From DASQFQ01 sp963722815 (GTDB lineage: Bacteria; Actinomycetota; Thermoleophilia; Solirubrobacterales; Solirubrobacteraceae), in contig CAVROM010000016.1 in assembly GCA_963722815.1 (NCBI GenBank), positions 34,859 through 98,858 of the forward strand: a stretch of 64,000 nt of DNA, in the 5' to 3' direction. A model generated the notes under the pieces. The model did no database searches and was not told the DNA's origin. It saw only the letters and a list, made by a program, of their open reading frames with translations. The translations under genes and the position numbers were made by a program. Shown here piece by piece: positions 1 through 9,352 of this stretch (position 1 is its first letter; each line of letters begins with the position of its first letter).

Positions 1-512
1 ACGAGGAAGAGCGCCCAGTTGTGCGCGTAGAGCAGCAGCACCAGCCACAGCCCGAGCAGCCACACGTGCCGGCGGCGGCCGTGGACGAACGCCAGCACGA
101 AGCTCGCGCTCGCCAGCACCGAGAGCACGGCGACCATCGAGTACATCCGCGTCTCCTGCGCGTAGTAGGTAAGGAACGGGCAGCCGGCCGCCCCGGCCGT
201 GGCGAGCGCGCCGGCGCGGCGGCCGAACGCCGCGCTGCCCGCCCAGTACGACACCGGCACCGCCAGCAGCGCGAACAGCAGCGGCAGCGCGCGGGTGGCG
301 GCCTCGCTCGTCCCGGCGACCGCCATCCAGCCGTGCAGCAGCAGGTAGAACAGCGGCGGGGAGCCGTCGAGCCGCAGGAGACCGGGGATCTCGCCGACGC
401 CGTGCGAGGCGATCCCGACCGTGATCGCCTCGTCGATCCAGTAGCCGCTGTGGAGGATGCCGGTCCGCAGCAGCAGCGTCGCGGCGAGCGCAGCCAGGAC
501 CACCCGGAGCAT
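1..512 (-). CDS. GT-C glycosyltransferase (family 39-like), partial
   Basis: The gene starts at an ATG whose first base is 512 and runs off the left edge, so only about 170 N-terminal residues are visible. The protein opens with a hydrophobic helix, then shows YWIDEA (about residue 25) with the acidic pair typical of the first lumenal loop of GT-C enzymes, DGSPPLFYLLLHGWM, and YYAQETRMYSM (about residue 125). These are hallmarks of polyprenyl-phosphate-dependent mannosyl or arabinosyl transferases of the PMT/ArnT type. Several further membrane helices follow. It would transfer a sugar from a lipid carrier outside the membrane; donor and acceptor cannot be told. It is divergent from the carboxylase gene with a 71-bp gap. 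Confidence 0.72.
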   Translation of the reverse strand, partial: MLRVVLAALAATLLLRTGILHSGYWIDEAITVGIASHGVGEIPGLLRLDGSPPLFYLLLHGWMAVAGTSEAATRALPLLFALLAVPVSYWAGSAAFGRRAGALATAGAAGCPFLTYYAQETRMYSMVAVLSVLASASFVLAFVHGRRRHVWLLGLWLVLLLYAHNWALFL

Positions 513-583
513 GCGCCGCAGCGTGGCACCGGATCGAGGAGTTCCAGCACGCGCGACAACGAACGGCAACAACTCCCAATACG

Positions 584-2353
584 ATGCCGCCGCCTATGTT
601 CAGCAAGGTCCTCGTCGCCAACCGTGGAGAGATCGCCGTGCGCGTGATCCGCGCGCTGGACGAGCTCGGCATCGCCTCCGTCGCCGTCTACTCCGAGGCC
701 GACCGCGACGCCCAGCACGTCAAGCGGGCCGGCGAGGCGTACCTGGTCGGCCCTGGCCCGGCCGCCGAGTCCTACCTGAAGGTCGACAAGATCATCGAGG
801 TCTGCAAGGAGTCCGGCGCCGAGGCCGTCCACCCCGGCTACGGCTTCCTGGCCGAGAACGCCGGCTTCGCCCAGGCGCTGGAGGAGAACGGGATCACGTT
901 CATCGGCCCGCCGGCGAGCGCCATCGAGGCGATGGGCTCCAAGACCCGCGCCCGCGAGCTGATGAAGAAGGCGGGCGTGCCGATCGTGCCGGGCACCACC
1001 GAGCCGGTCGAGAGGCTCGAGGACGCCAAGAAGATCGCCGAGGACATCGGCTACCCGATCGCCGTCAAGGCGGCGGGCGGCGGCGGCGGCAAGGGCTTCC
1101 GCGTCGCCGAGGAGCCCGAGAAGCTCCAGGAGGCGTTCGAGGGTGCCGCGCGTGAAGGCGAGAAGTTCTTCTCCGACGACACCGTCTACCTCGAGCGCTA
1201 CCTGCCGGACCCGCGCCACGTCGAGGTCCAGGTGCTCGCCGACAAGGAGGGCAACACGATCCACCTCGGCGAGCGCGACTGCTCGATCCAGCGCCGCCAC
1301 CAGAAGCTGATCGAGGAGTCGCCCGCTCCGCTGGTCGACGACGAGCTGCGCGAGAAGATCGGCAAGATCGCGGTCGACGCGGCCAAGGCGGTCGGCTACC
1401 ACTCGGCCGGCACGATCGAGGGCCTGCTGCAGGACGGCGAGTACTTCTTCCTCGAGATGAACACGCGCGTACAGGTCGAGCACTGCGTGACCGAGGAGGT
1501 CTCCGGCATCGACATCGTGCGCGAGCAGATCCTGATCGCCGCCGGCGAGACGCTCTCGATCGCGCAGGAGGACGTCGTCCTGCGCGGTCACGCGATCGAG
1601 TGCCGCATCAACGCCGAGGACGCCGCCAAGAACTTCGCCCCCGCGCCCGGCACCGTCGCGCACTACCGCGAGCCCAGCGGCCCGGGCGTGCGCGTCGACT
1701 CCGGCGTGCTCTCCGGCTCCGAGATCACGCCGCTGTACGACCCGATGGTGGCCAAGCTGATCGTCCGCGACACCGACCGCGAGGGCGCGACGGCGCGGAT
1801 GGCGCGGGCGCTGCGCGAGTTCGAGATCGAGGGCGTCACCACCCTGATCCCGTTCCACAAGGCGATCATGGCCTCCGAGCAGTGGGCCAAGGGCGAGACG
1901 TGCCGCGACCTGATCGGCGACCGCAAGTGGCTCAAGGAGCTCGCGCAGCCGAAGCCCGAGAAGCGCGACGAGGACGAGCCGGAGCCCGTCGAGCGCTCCT
2001 ACACCGTCGAGGTGTCGGGCAAGCGCTTCGAGGTCACCGTCCACGGCGAGCCGATGCTCGCGCCGGCCAACGGCGCCGCGCCCGCGCAGGCGCGCAAGCC
2101 GGCGCGCTCCGAGCGCGCCAAGGGCGGCGGCGGGGGCGGCTCCGACGAGCTCACCTCCCCGCTCCAGGGCAACATGTGGAAGGTGCTGGTGGAGCAGGGC
2201 GCCGAGGTCGAGGAGGGCCAGCTCATCTGCATCATCGAGGCGATGAAGATGGAGAACGAGATCACCGCTCACAAGGCGGGCAAGATCGAGGAGCTGCCGA
2301 TCTCCGAGGGCGCGGCGGTCAAGAGCGGCGACCTGCTCGCCGTCATCAGGTGA
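584..2353 (+). CDS. Acetyl/propionyl-CoA carboxylase alpha subunit (biotin carboxylase fused to BCCP)
   Basis: A 589-aa protein carrying the biotin carboxylase half-reaction and the biotin carrier of an acyl-CoA carboxylase. The N-terminal domain begins FSKVLVANRGEIAVRVIRA, followed by an ATP-grasp domain with the glycine-rich GGGGGKGF loop (about residue 166) and the biotin carboxylase C-terminal domain. A charged linker leads to a C-terminal biotinyl domain with EAMKMEN; the biotinylated lysine is about residue 555. Length and order match actinobacterial AccA3-type subunits. An ATG at 596 gives the more usual N-terminus and there is no clear Shine-Dalgarno at either start. No carboxyltransferase subunit is in the window, so acetyl- or propionyl-CoA specificity is open. 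Confidence 0.93.
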   Translation: MPPPMFSKVLVANRGEIAVRVIRALDELGIASVAVYSEADRDAQHVKRAGEAYLVGPGPAAESYLKVDKIIEVCKESGAEAVHPGYGFLAENAGFAQALEENGITFIGPPASAIEAMGSKTRARELMKKAGVPIVPGTTEPVERLEDAKKIAEDIGYPIAVKAAGGGGGKGFRVAEEPEKLQEAFEGAAREGEKFFSDDTVYLERYLPDPRHVEVQVLADKEGNTIHLGERDCSIQRRHQKLIEESPAPLVDDELREKIGKIAVDAAKAVGYHSAGTIEGLLQDGEYFFLEMNTRVQVEHCVTEEVSGIDIVREQILIAAGETLSIAQEDVVLRGHAIECRINAEDAAKNFAPAPGTVAHYREPSGPGVRVDSGVLSGSEITPLYDPMVAKLIVRDTDREGATARMARALREFEIEGVTTLIPFHKAIMASEQWAKGETCRDLIGDRKWLKELAQPKPEKRDEDEPEPVERSYTVEVSGKRFEVTVHGEPMLAPANGAAPAQARKPARSERAKGGGGGGSDELTSPLQGNMWKVLVEQGAEVEEGQLICIIEAMKMENEITAHKAGKIEELPISEGAAVKSGDLLAVIR

Positions 2354-2796
2354 CGGTCCGCGTCGCCGGCCCCGACGACATCGAGGTCGTCGCCCGGCTG
2401 CTCGCCGAGTTCAACGAGCACAACGGCCGCGACTGGCCACCGGAGGCGGCGATCCGCGCGGGCGTCGAGCGCCTGATCGCGCGCGACGACACCGAGTACC
2501 TCCTCACCGGCGACCCGCCCGCCGGGGTCGTGGGCCTCCGCTACCGCTACGGCGTCTGGTGGGACGCCGAGGACTGCAACGTCGAGGACGTCTTCGTCCG
2601 CGCCGACGCCCGTGGCGCCGGGCTCGGCCGCACGCTGGTCTCAGCCGCGATCGACCGCGCCCGCGAGCGCGGCTGCCGCCGCATGGAGCTCGACACCGGC
2701 GCGGACAACGCGCCTGCCCAGGGCCTCTACCGGTCGCTCGGGTTCGTCGACAGCGGGATCTTCATGCGCCGCCGCATCGACGAGAACCTGCCCTAG
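2350..2796 (+). CDS. GNAT family N-acetyltransferase
   Basis: A 148-aa protein from a GTG that overlaps the TGA of the carboxylase gene (GTGA), implying translational coupling. It has the GNAT fold: substrate strand region, VEDVFVRADARGAGLGRTLV with the RxxGxG-type acetyl-CoA pyrophosphate loop (about residue 85), and a C-terminal NAPAQGLYRSLGF motif typical of this superfamily. The substrate is unknown. Its TAG (2794-2796) abuts the predicted stop of the convergent NTF2-like gene. Confidence 0.85.
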   Translation: MTVRVAGPDDIEVVARLLAEFNEHNGRDWPPEAAIRAGVERLIARDDTEYLLTGDPPAGVVGLRYRYGVWWDAEDCNVEDVFVRADARGAGLGRTLVSAAIDRARERGCRRMELDTGADNAPAQGLYRSLGFVDSGIFMRRRIDENLP

Positions 2797-3207
2797 CGGT
2801 AGCGGCGCTCGCGACTCGTCGATCTTCACGTCGTTGATCGAGGCGTCGCGGCGGCGCATGTAGCCGAGCTCGTCGAACTCCCAGTGCTCGTTGCCGTGCG
2901 AGCGCCACCACTGCCCGCCGGCGTCGCGGCACTCGTACTCGAAGCGCACGGAGATGTGGTTGTCGTGGAACGCCCACAGCTCCTTCATCAGCTTGTAATC
3001 GAGCTCGCGCGCCCACTTGCGCGCCAAGAACTCGACGATCGCCTCGCGGCCCTGGAAGAACTCGTCGCGGTTGCGCCACTGCGAGTCGGGCGTGTATGCA
3101 CCGGCCACCTTCTCCGGATCGCAGGTGTTCCAGGCGTCCTGGGCCGCCTTGACCTTCTGCAGCGCGGTCTCGAGCGTGAAGGGCGGGACGGGCGGGCGAG
3201 GGTCCAT
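2793..3207 (-). CDS. NTF2-like DUF1348 protein with a 3'-end frameshift
   Basis: About 137 residues of a cone-shaped NTF2/SnoaL-like fold match the DUF1348 family closely: ETALQKVKAAQDAWN near the start, YTPDSQWRNR, FLARKWARELDYK, and a C-terminal GNEHWEFDELGYMRRR-ASINDV. The family is of unknown function. As written, the frame runs past the expected end and on antisense to the GNAT gene until 2641. Removing one base near 2812 gives ...IDESERRYR-stop at 2793, like the usual family ending, so I place the end there. It is the third gene of a minus-strand operon (HAD, MBL, NTF2-like), 5 nt after the MBL stop. Confidence 0.75.
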
Positions 3208-3211
3208 GCGC

Positions 3212-3980
3212 TTAGCTTCCCACCCGCTCGACGTTCTCCGCGTGGATCTTCTTCTGCGCGCCGGTCCGCCGCGCCAGCGGCAGCTTCGAGTCCGGCAGGC
3301 CCTGCAGGTACTCGCGGTCCTCGCGCAGGATCGCCGCCGCGCGCACCGGGTCGAGCGGCGTGCCGTGGCCGGGCACGACGTGCTCCGCGCTGCTCGACCA
3401 GCGGCTCGAGCCTGTCGAGCGTCTCGAGGTAGTCCTCGCGCGAGCCGGACTCGGACAGCCACGGGATCTCGACCGGCGAGAGGTAGTCGCCGCACACCAG
3501 CACGCGCGCCCACGGGATCCAGATCGCCATGCCGTCCGCGGTGTGGCCGGGCGCCGGGTGCAACTCGAGCTCCTCGTCGCCGATCCCGCACCGGCCAGGC
3601 ACCGGCAGCACCTGCGGCTCCGGCATGGTCAGCGGCCCAGGGCGCTCGAGGTACCACTCCTCGTCGAAGTCGCGCAGCACCCGCTGCACGCGCCCCGGCT
3701 CGGCCTGCAGGCGCCGGTCGGTCGGCTCGCCGATGCCCAGCGGCGCGTCCGGGAAGGCGTAGCGGCCGAGCACGTGGTCGAAGTCCGCGTGGGTGAGCAG
3801 CAGCCCGACGATCCGGAAGCGCGCCTGCTCGGCGATCGAGGGCAGGATCTCGAGCTCGTCCGGCAGCACCGGCGAGTCGATGCAGAACGCCTCCTCGCCG
3901 GAGCGCACGAGCGTGCACGTCGTCTGCCAGAAGCGCGACGTGACGACGACGACGTCGGGATGGAGCCCGACGGCCTTCAC
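3212..3980 (-). pseudogene. MBL-fold metallo-hydrolase, single-base frameshift
   Basis: A metallo-beta-lactamase-fold hydrolase starting at GTG (3980). The metal-binding motif THADFDH lies at residues 63-69, a variant of HxHxDH with Asp at the second position; APGHTADGM is near 146 and VCGDYLS near 163. The reading frame shifts at about 3387: downstream, the family's HVVPGHGTPLDP motif and a normal C-terminus ending ...NVERVGS-TAA at 3212 are in the next frame. One extra base explains it. Substrate unknown. Five bases separate it from the HAD stop upstream, so it is probably cotranscribed. Confidence 0.75.
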
Positions 3981-3984
3981 CGGT

Positions 3985-4665
3985 CTACGCGGCGCCGAGC
4001 AGCTTGGCCGCCTCGAGGAGCGTCTTCACCTCGGCGGTCGGCTTCTTCTGCGAGGAGTCGAGCTGCTCCTTGTTGCGGTTGACCCAGACCACGGGGACCT
4101 TGGCCTTGATGCACGGCTCGACGTCGTAGTAGTAGTCCGACGCCACGTGCACCCAGCCCTTCTTGCCGCCGATGCGGCGCTCGCACTCCTTGAAGTGCGC
4201 GGGGTCGGGCTTGTAGGAGCGGACCTGCTGGGCGGTCACGACGAGGTCGAAGTCCGGCTTCAGCCAGCGGCGGGTCTCGCCGAGCAGCTTGTCGTCGACG
4301 TTGGCGATCAGCCCGATCTCGAACTTCTTCTTGAAGCGCTCGAGCTGGGTGTTGGTCTCCTTGAACGCCGGCCAGCGCTTGACCGAGTCGGGGAGGAAGC
4401 CGGAGCGCGAGGGCTCGAGCGGCCAGCCCAGCTGCTTGGAGATCTGCACGGCGGTGCGCCGCAGGACCTCGGCGTACAGCTCGTAGGAGCCGCCCTTGAT
4501 CTCCTTCTGGGTCTCCTTGAAGAGCGCGATCAGCTCGTCGCGGGCGATGGTGTAGCCGTCTTTCTCGGCTTCCTTCGAGAACGCCTCGTAGATCCCGGTA
4601 TCGGAGTCGATCAGGGTTCCGTAGACGTCGAAGGTGACGAAGGTGACTTCTTTGGGGAGCGGCAT
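3985..4665 (-). CDS. HAD-superfamily hydrolase (haloacid dehalogenase type II-like)
   Basis: A 226-aa cytoplasmic HAD hydrolase. Motif I FDVYGTLID has the nucleophile Asp13; motif II is LIANVDD (Asn-Val rather than Ser/Thr-Asn); motif III lysine is in VRSYKPDP; motif IV is ASDYYYDVEP. This pattern fits type II haloacid dehalogenases and related phosphatases. The substrate cannot be read. It heads a minus-strand operon with the MBL and NTF2-like genes and is divergent from sucC with a 32-bp gap. Confidence 0.85.
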   Translation of the reverse strand: MPLPKEVTFVTFDVYGTLIDSDTGIYEAFSKEAEKDGYTIARDELIALFKETQKEIKGGSYELYAEVLRRTAVQISKQLGWPLEPSRSGFLPDSVKRWPAFKETNTQLERFKKKFEIGLIANVDDKLLGETRRWLKPDFDLVVTAQQVRSYKPDPAHFKECERRIGGKKGWVHVASDYYYDVEPCIKAKVPVVWVNRNKEQLDSSQKKPTAEVKTLLEAAKLLGAA

Positions 4666-4697
4666 GAAGGCGGTGGATTGTAGAGTGGCCCGCCCTT

Positions 4698-5936
4698 ATG
4701 GACCTTCTCGAGTACCAGGGCAAGCAGCTCTTCGCGCGCCACGGCGTCCCCGTGCCGACCGGCTCGCCCGCCACCACCGTCGAGCAGGCGGTCGCCGCCG
4801 CCGACGAGATCGGCTACCCCTGCGTGATCAAGGCGCAGGTGCTGATCGGCGGCCGCGGCAAGGCCGGCGGCATCAAGGTCGCCCAGGACCGCAGCGAGGC
4901 CGAGGAGCACGCCCGCGCGATCCTCGACATGGACATCCGCGGCTTCACCGTCCACGAGGTGTGGGTCGAGGCGGCGTCGGACATCGCCTCCGAGTACTAC
5001 GCCTCGATCGTGTTCGACCGCGCGGCCAAGAAGCCGCTCGTGATGCTCTCGACCCAGGGCGGGATGGACATCGAGGAGGTCGCGGACAACAACCCCGACG
5101 CGATCGCCCGGCTGCACGTCGACCCGCTGCTCGGCTTCCAGGACTTTCACGCCCGCCGGCTCGCGTTCGAGGCCGGCGTCGACGCCGACGTCGTCCGCCC
5201 CGTCGGCGCGCTGCTCAACAAGCTCTACGACGCCTTCTCCAAGGAGGAGGCGATGCTCGTCGAGGTCAACCCGATGATCGTCACCCCCGAGCGCGAGGTG
5301 AAGGCGCTCGACGCCAAGGTCACGCTCGACGGGAACAGCCTGTTCCGCCACCCCGACAACGCCGAGCTGCGCGACGCCGGCGGCGAGGACCCGCAGGAGC
5401 AGATGGCCAAGGAGCGCGGCCTGACGTACGTGAAGCTCGACGGCAACGTCGGCATCCTCGGCAACGGCGCCGGGCTCGTGATGTCGACGCTGGACGTCGT
5501 CGCCCAGGCGGGCGGCAAGCCGGCCAACTTCCTCGACGCCGGCGGCGGCTCGAAGGCGGAGGCGATCACGCAGGCGGTCGAGGTGATCCTCTCCGACGAG
5601 AAGGTCACCGCCGTGCTCTTCAACATCTTCGGCGGCATCACGCGCTGCGACGAGGTCGCCCGCGGGCTGATCGAGGCGTTCGCCCAGATCAAGCCGACCG
5701 TGCCGTTCGTGGTCCGCCTCGACGGCACCAACGACAAGGAGGGCCGGGCGCTGCTGGCCGAGGCCGACCTCCCCAACGTCTTCGCCGAGGCGACGATGCT
5801 CGGCGCGGCCAAGCGCGTCGTCGAGCTGGCGGGCGATTCCGGCGGCGGCGAGCCCGAAGGCGAGACGGTCCCGCCCGGCGAGGGCACCGAGACCGAGCTC
5901 GGCGCGGCCGACGACCGAGCCGAGGCCGGTGCCTGA
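4698..5936 (+). CDS. sucC: Succinate-CoA ligase (ADP-forming) subunit beta
   Basis: A 412-aa subunit of the TCA-cycle enzyme that interconverts succinyl-CoA and succinate with nucleotide phosphorylation. It begins MDLLEYQGKQLFARHGVPVP, has the ATP-grasp domain (VIKAQVLIGGRGKAGG), VEVNPMIV near residue 190, and the CoA-ligase domain with LDAGGGSKAEAI and NIFGGITRCD. The tail (about residues 380-412) is a low-complexity Glu/Gly extension beyond the usual family end. The stop overlaps the sucD start. Confidence 0.97.
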   Translation: MDLLEYQGKQLFARHGVPVPTGSPATTVEQAVAAADEIGYPCVIKAQVLIGGRGKAGGIKVAQDRSEAEEHARAILDMDIRGFTVHEVWVEAASDIASEYYASIVFDRAAKKPLVMLSTQGGMDIEEVADNNPDAIARLHVDPLLGFQDFHARRLAFEAGVDADVVRPVGALLNKLYDAFSKEEAMLVEVNPMIVTPEREVKALDAKVTLDGNSLFRHPDNAELRDAGGEDPQEQMAKERGLTYVKLDGNVGILGNGAGLVMSTLDVVAQAGGKPANFLDAGGGSKAEAITQAVEVILSDEKVTAVLFNIFGGITRCDEVARGLIEAFAQIKPTVPFVVRLDGTNDKEGRALLAEADLPNVFAEATMLGAAKRVVELAGDSGGGEPEGETVPPGEGTETELGAADDRAEAGA

Positions 5937-6820
5937 TGGCGATCCTTGTCGACAACGACACGAAGCTCTGCGTCTCCGGCATCACCGGCCGCGAGGGCAC
6001 GTTCCACGCGATGAACAACAAGCGCTACGGCACGCAGGTCGTGTCCGGAGTGACGCCCGGCAAGGGCGGCCAGGACGTCGAGGGCGTCCCGGTGTTCAAC
6101 ACGTTCCACGACGCGGTGGCCAAGACCGGCGCCAACACCGCGATGATCTTCGTGCCGCCGCGCTTCGCCGCCGACTCGATCCTCGAGGCCGAGGACGCCG
6201 GCATCGCGCTGGTCATCGCGATCACCGAGGGCATCCCCGCCCACGACGAGTTGCGCGTCTACAACCACCTGCTCGGCAACCCGGACTGCCGTCTGATCGG
6301 CCCGAACTGCCCTGGCATCCTCTCGCCCGGCAAGGCCAACGTCGGGATCATCCCCGCGTCGTTCTTCAAGGAGGGCAACGTCGGCGTCGTCTCGCGCTCC
6401 GGCACGCTGACCTACCAGATCGGCAACGAGCTGGCCCAGAGCGGCTTCGGCAACTCGAGCATCGTCGGCATCGGCGGCGACCCCGTCCCGGGCTCGAGCT
6501 TCATCGACATCATCGAGCTGTTCGAGGCCGACGACGAGACCGAGCTGATCGTGATGGCCGGCGAGATCGGCGGCTCCGCCGAGGAGGAGGCCGCCGACTT
6601 CATCGCCGAGCACGTGAGCAAGCCGGTCGTCGCCTACATCGCGGGCTTCACCGCCCCACCCGGCAAGACGATGGGCCACGCCGGCGCGATCGTCTCCGGC
6701 ACCAAGGGCACCGCGGCCGCGAAGGCCGAGGCGCTCGAGGCGAAGGGCGTGCGGGTCGGCCGGACCCCGACGGAAGTCGCCGAGATCGCGGCCGACATCG
6801 CAGGCTCGCTCGCGCGCTAG
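5936..6820 (+). CDS. sucD: Succinate-CoA ligase subunit alpha
   Basis: A 294-aa partner of SucC. It has the CoA-binding Rossmann domain with VSGITGREGTFH near the N-terminus, LIGPNCPGILSP in the middle, and GHAGAIVSG carrying the phospho-histidine at about residue 244. The ATG overlaps the sucC stop (TGATG), so the two are translationally coupled for 1:1 assembly. The next gene is convergent, with a 7-bp gap. Confidence 0.97.
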   Translation: MAILVDNDTKLCVSGITGREGTFHAMNNKRYGTQVVSGVTPGKGGQDVEGVPVFNTFHDAVAKTGANTAMIFVPPRFAADSILEAEDAGIALVIAITEGIPAHDELRVYNHLLGNPDCRLIGPNCPGILSPGKANVGIIPASFFKEGNVGVVSRSGTLTYQIGNELAQSGFGNSSIVGIGGDPVPGSSFIDIIELFEADDETELIVMAGEIGGSAEEEAADFIAEHVSKPVVAYIAGFTAPPGKTMGHAGAIVSGTKGTAAAKAEALEAKGVRVGRTPTEVAEIAADIAGSLAR

Positions 6821-6827
6821 GCGGGGG

Positions 6828-8168
6828 CTAGGGGGCGATGTTGTGGTTCAGGTGGAAGACGTTGTCCGGGTCGTACCGCCGCTTGACCTCGCGTAGCCGG
6901 TCGTAGTTCGGGCCGTAGGCGCCGCGGATGGCGTCCTCGGCCTGGTCGTCGCCGAGGTAGTTGAGCCAGCGGCGCTCCGACAGCTCCGGCTTGAGCGCCG
7001 CGTGCGTGGCCTTCGTCCACGCGATGTTGGCCTCGGTGTCGGCCGGGTCGGTCCACACCGACGGGATCAGCAGGTTCCAGCCCGGCTCGCGGTGCGGGAC
7101 CGCGGTGGCGGTCGGCGCGACGCGAGTGACGGCCCCGTGGAAGTGCTCGAACAGCATCGGGGTCATCGGCGACGGGATCGAGGCGTAGCGCTCGACCGCG
7201 GTGTCGATCAGCGTGTCCGAGAGGCCCTTGGTGAAGCTCGACAGCCAGTAGTTGAGCGACCCCTTGGGGAAGCCCGCGTCGAGCATGGTGTTGATGACGG
7301 GGTAGGGCATCGGGCCGACCTCGGTCACCAGCGGCGAGCCGAACGCCTTGAACGGCGCGAGCTCGCGCTCCGCGGCCTCCGGGTCGCCGGCGTGGCAGAT
7401 GACCAGCGCGGAGAGCTTGTTGCCCGAGCCGTCCGGCGCCGGCACCATCCCGGCGAACACGGTCAGGTCGTCGGAGACATCGGCGACGGCGTCGCGGTAG
7501 AAGCGCAGGAGCTCCGGCGCGGCGTCGATCGGGTGGGCGATCAGCCCGCCGGTGATCATCGCGACCGGGTGCAAGCGGTACGTGAGGGCCGTGGCGACGC
7601 CGAAGTTGCCGCCGCCACCGCGCAGCGCCCACATCAGGTCCGGGTGGCTCTCGTCGTCGACCCCGAGGACGTCGCCGCTCGCGGTCACCAGCTCGGCGCC
7701 GATCAGGTTGTCGGCCGCGAGCCCGTACTTGCCCATCAGCCAGCCGAGGCCGCCGCCGAGCGTCAGGCCGGCGATGCCGGTGCTCGAGATCGCGCCGCCG
7801 GTGACCGCGAGCCCGTGCGCGCCGGTGGCATCGTTGAGCTCGCTCCAGAGCACGCCGCCACCGGCGGTCACCGTTCCGCGCTCGGGGTCGACCGCGATCG
7901 CCTTCATCTCGGCGAGATCGATCATCACGCCGCCGTCGGTGACCGCGCGCCCGGCGACGTTGTGACCGCCACCGCGGACGGAGACCTCGAGCCCCTCGTC
8001 GCGCGCGAGCGCGAGGGCGGCGACGACGTCGTCGGCGCTGCGGCAGCGCACGATCACGGCTGGGCGCCTGTCGACCAGCCCGTTGTGGATCGCGCGGGCC
8101 TCGTCGTAGCCGGGGTCCTCGGGCCTGAGGATGCGTTCGCCGAGACGATCGCGAAGGGCGGTGCTCAT
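6828..8168 (-). CDS. FAD-binding oxidoreductase (BBE-like, PCMH-type)
   Basis: A 446-aa flavoprotein of the vanillyl-alcohol-oxidase/berberine-bridge family. The PCMH FAD-binding domain covers about residues 30-210 with SVRGGGHNVAG (histidine position of 8-alpha-histidyl FAD in this family), GLTLGGGLGWLMGKYGLAADN and WALRGGGGNFGV. The C-terminal BBE domain ends YGPNYDRLREVKRRYDPDNVFHLN. No signal peptide is seen, so it is likely a cytoplasmic oxidase or dehydrogenase of an alcohol, sugar or alkaloid-like substrate. The minus-strand SD-like GGAAG lies just upstream of the ATG. Confidence 0.9.
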   Translation of the reverse strand: MSTALRDRLGERILRPEDPGYDEARAIHNGLVDRRPAVIVRCRSADDVVAALALARDEGLEVSVRGGGHNVAGRAVTDGGVMIDLAEMKAIAVDPERGTVTAGGGVLWSELNDATGAHGLAVTGGAISSTGIAGLTLGGGLGWLMGKYGLAADNLIGAELVTASGDVLGVDDESHPDLMWALRGGGGNFGVATALTYRLHPVAMITGGLIAHPIDAAPELLRFYRDAVADVSDDLTVFAGMVPAPDGSGNKLSALVICHAGDPEAAERELAPFKAFGSPLVTEVGPMPYPVINTMLDAGFPKGSLNYWLSSFTKGLSDTLIDTAVERYASIPSPMTPMLFEHFHGAVTRVAPTATAVPHREPGWNLLIPSVWTDPADTEANIAWTKATHAALKPELSERRWLNYLGDDQAEDAIRGAYGPNYDRLREVKRRYDPDNVFHLNHNIAP

Positions 8169-8240
8169 GGGGAACTTCCTTTCGGAGGGAGCCTCAGTAG
8201 AGACGAACTCCGGCGCCGTTCATTCCCGCAGGGAACACCC

Positions 8241-8246
8241 TATCCT
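8241..8246 (+). promoter_or_regulatory. Candidate -10 hexamer TATCCT for a near-leaderless mRNA
   Basis: TATCCT ends 8 nt before ATG 8255 of the aminotransferase gene and no Shine-Dalgarno is present. This is the spacing expected if transcription begins at or just before the start codon. Confidence 0.35.
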
Positions 8247-8248
8247 CG

Positions 8249-9352
8249 ATGACTATGGCCGACACGATCTCCTTCGCCCGCGGGGCTCCGTCCCTGGACA
8301 TCGTCGATCAGGAGGGCCTCAAGGAGGCCGCGCAGCGCGCGTTCACGAACGATCCCGGCGGGACGTTCGCGTACGGCACGAGCGTGGGCTACGTCCCGCT
8401 GCGTGAGTGGATCGCCGAGCAGCACGGCGTCGAGGTCGACCAGGTGCTGGTCACCAACGGCTCGATGCAGGCCGACGCGTTCCTCTTCCAGCTGCTGGTC
8501 GGGCCCGGCGACGCCGTGATCGTCGAGTCCCCCACCTACGACCGCACGCTGCTCAACCTGCGCAACCGCGGCGCGGACGTGCGCATGGTCGAGCTCGAGA
8601 CCGACGGGATCGACGTCGACGGCGTCGCGTCGCTGCTCGAGCACCCGGACTTCGCTCCCAAGCTCGCGCACATCATCCCCAACTTCCAGAACCCGGCCGG
8701 CTACACGCTGAGTGCCGAGAAGCGCGCGCGGCTGCTCGCGCTGGCCGCCGAGCACGACTTCACGCTGTTCGAGGACGACCCCTACCTGTCGATCCGCTTC
8801 GAGGGCGAGCAGCTGCCCACCATGCTCTCCCAGGACGAGGCGGGCAAGGTCGTCTACGCCTCCTCGTTCTCGAAGACCGTCTGCCCCGGCATCCGCGTCG
8901 GCTATCTCGTCGGCCCGCAGGCCGTGATCAAGCAGATCCAGGCGATCGCGACCAACACCTACATCTCGCCGAACATGGTCGCCCAGTCGATCGTCAACGA
9001 GTTCTGCCGCTCCGGCCGGATCGAGCACTCGATCGCCACGGTCAAGGACGCGCTGCGGGCGCGCAAGGACGCGCTCGTCGGCGCGCTCGAGCGCGAGCTG
9101 CCGGAGGCGAAGTTCGCCCCGCCGCAGGGCGGCTACTTCATGTGGGTGGAGATGCCGGAGGGCTTCGACGTGGCGGCGCTCGAGGGCGCGGCGAAGGAGC
9201 GCGGCGTCGTGTTCGTCAAGGGCACCGACTTCCTCCTGGAGGGGGGCGAGAACACGCTGCGCCTCGCCTACTCGGGGGTTACGCCGGAGCAGATCGACGA
9301 GGGCGTCACCCGCCTGGCGGAGGCGGCGCGCTCGCTCGGCGTCGCCGCTTGA
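8249..9352 (+). CDS. PLP-dependent aminotransferase (2-aminoadipate/kynurenine aminotransferase-like)
   Basis: A 367-aa fold-type I aminotransferase lacking the GntR domain of MocR regulators. NFQNPAGYTLS (about residue 151) and EDDPY (about 175) bind PLP; the Schiff-base lysine is in SSFSKTVCPGIRVGYL (about residue 210). The subfamily includes 2-aminoadipate aminotransferases and human kynurenine aminotransferase II. It is followed with overlap by formamidase and kynureninase genes, so kynurenine transamination to kynurenate is a reasonable inference, with aminoadipate or aromatic amino acids as alternatives. A second ATG at 8255 may be the true start. Confidence 0.85.
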   Translation: MTMADTISFARGAPSLDIVDQEGLKEAAQRAFTNDPGGTFAYGTSVGYVPLREWIAEQHGVEVDQVLVTNGSMQADAFLFQLLVGPGDAVIVESPTYDRTLLNLRNRGADVRMVELETDGIDVDGVASLLEHPDFAPKLAHIIPNFQNPAGYTLSAEKRARLLALAAEHDFTLFEDDPYLSIRFEGEQLPTMLSQDEAGKVVYASSFSKTVCPGIRVGYLVGPQAVIKQIQAIATNTYISPNMVAQSIVNEFCRSGRIEHSIATVKDALRARKDALVGALERELPEAKFAPPQGGYFMWVEMPEGFDVAALEGAAKERGVVFVKGTDFLLEGGENTLRLAYSGVTPEQIDEGVTRLAEAARSLGVAA

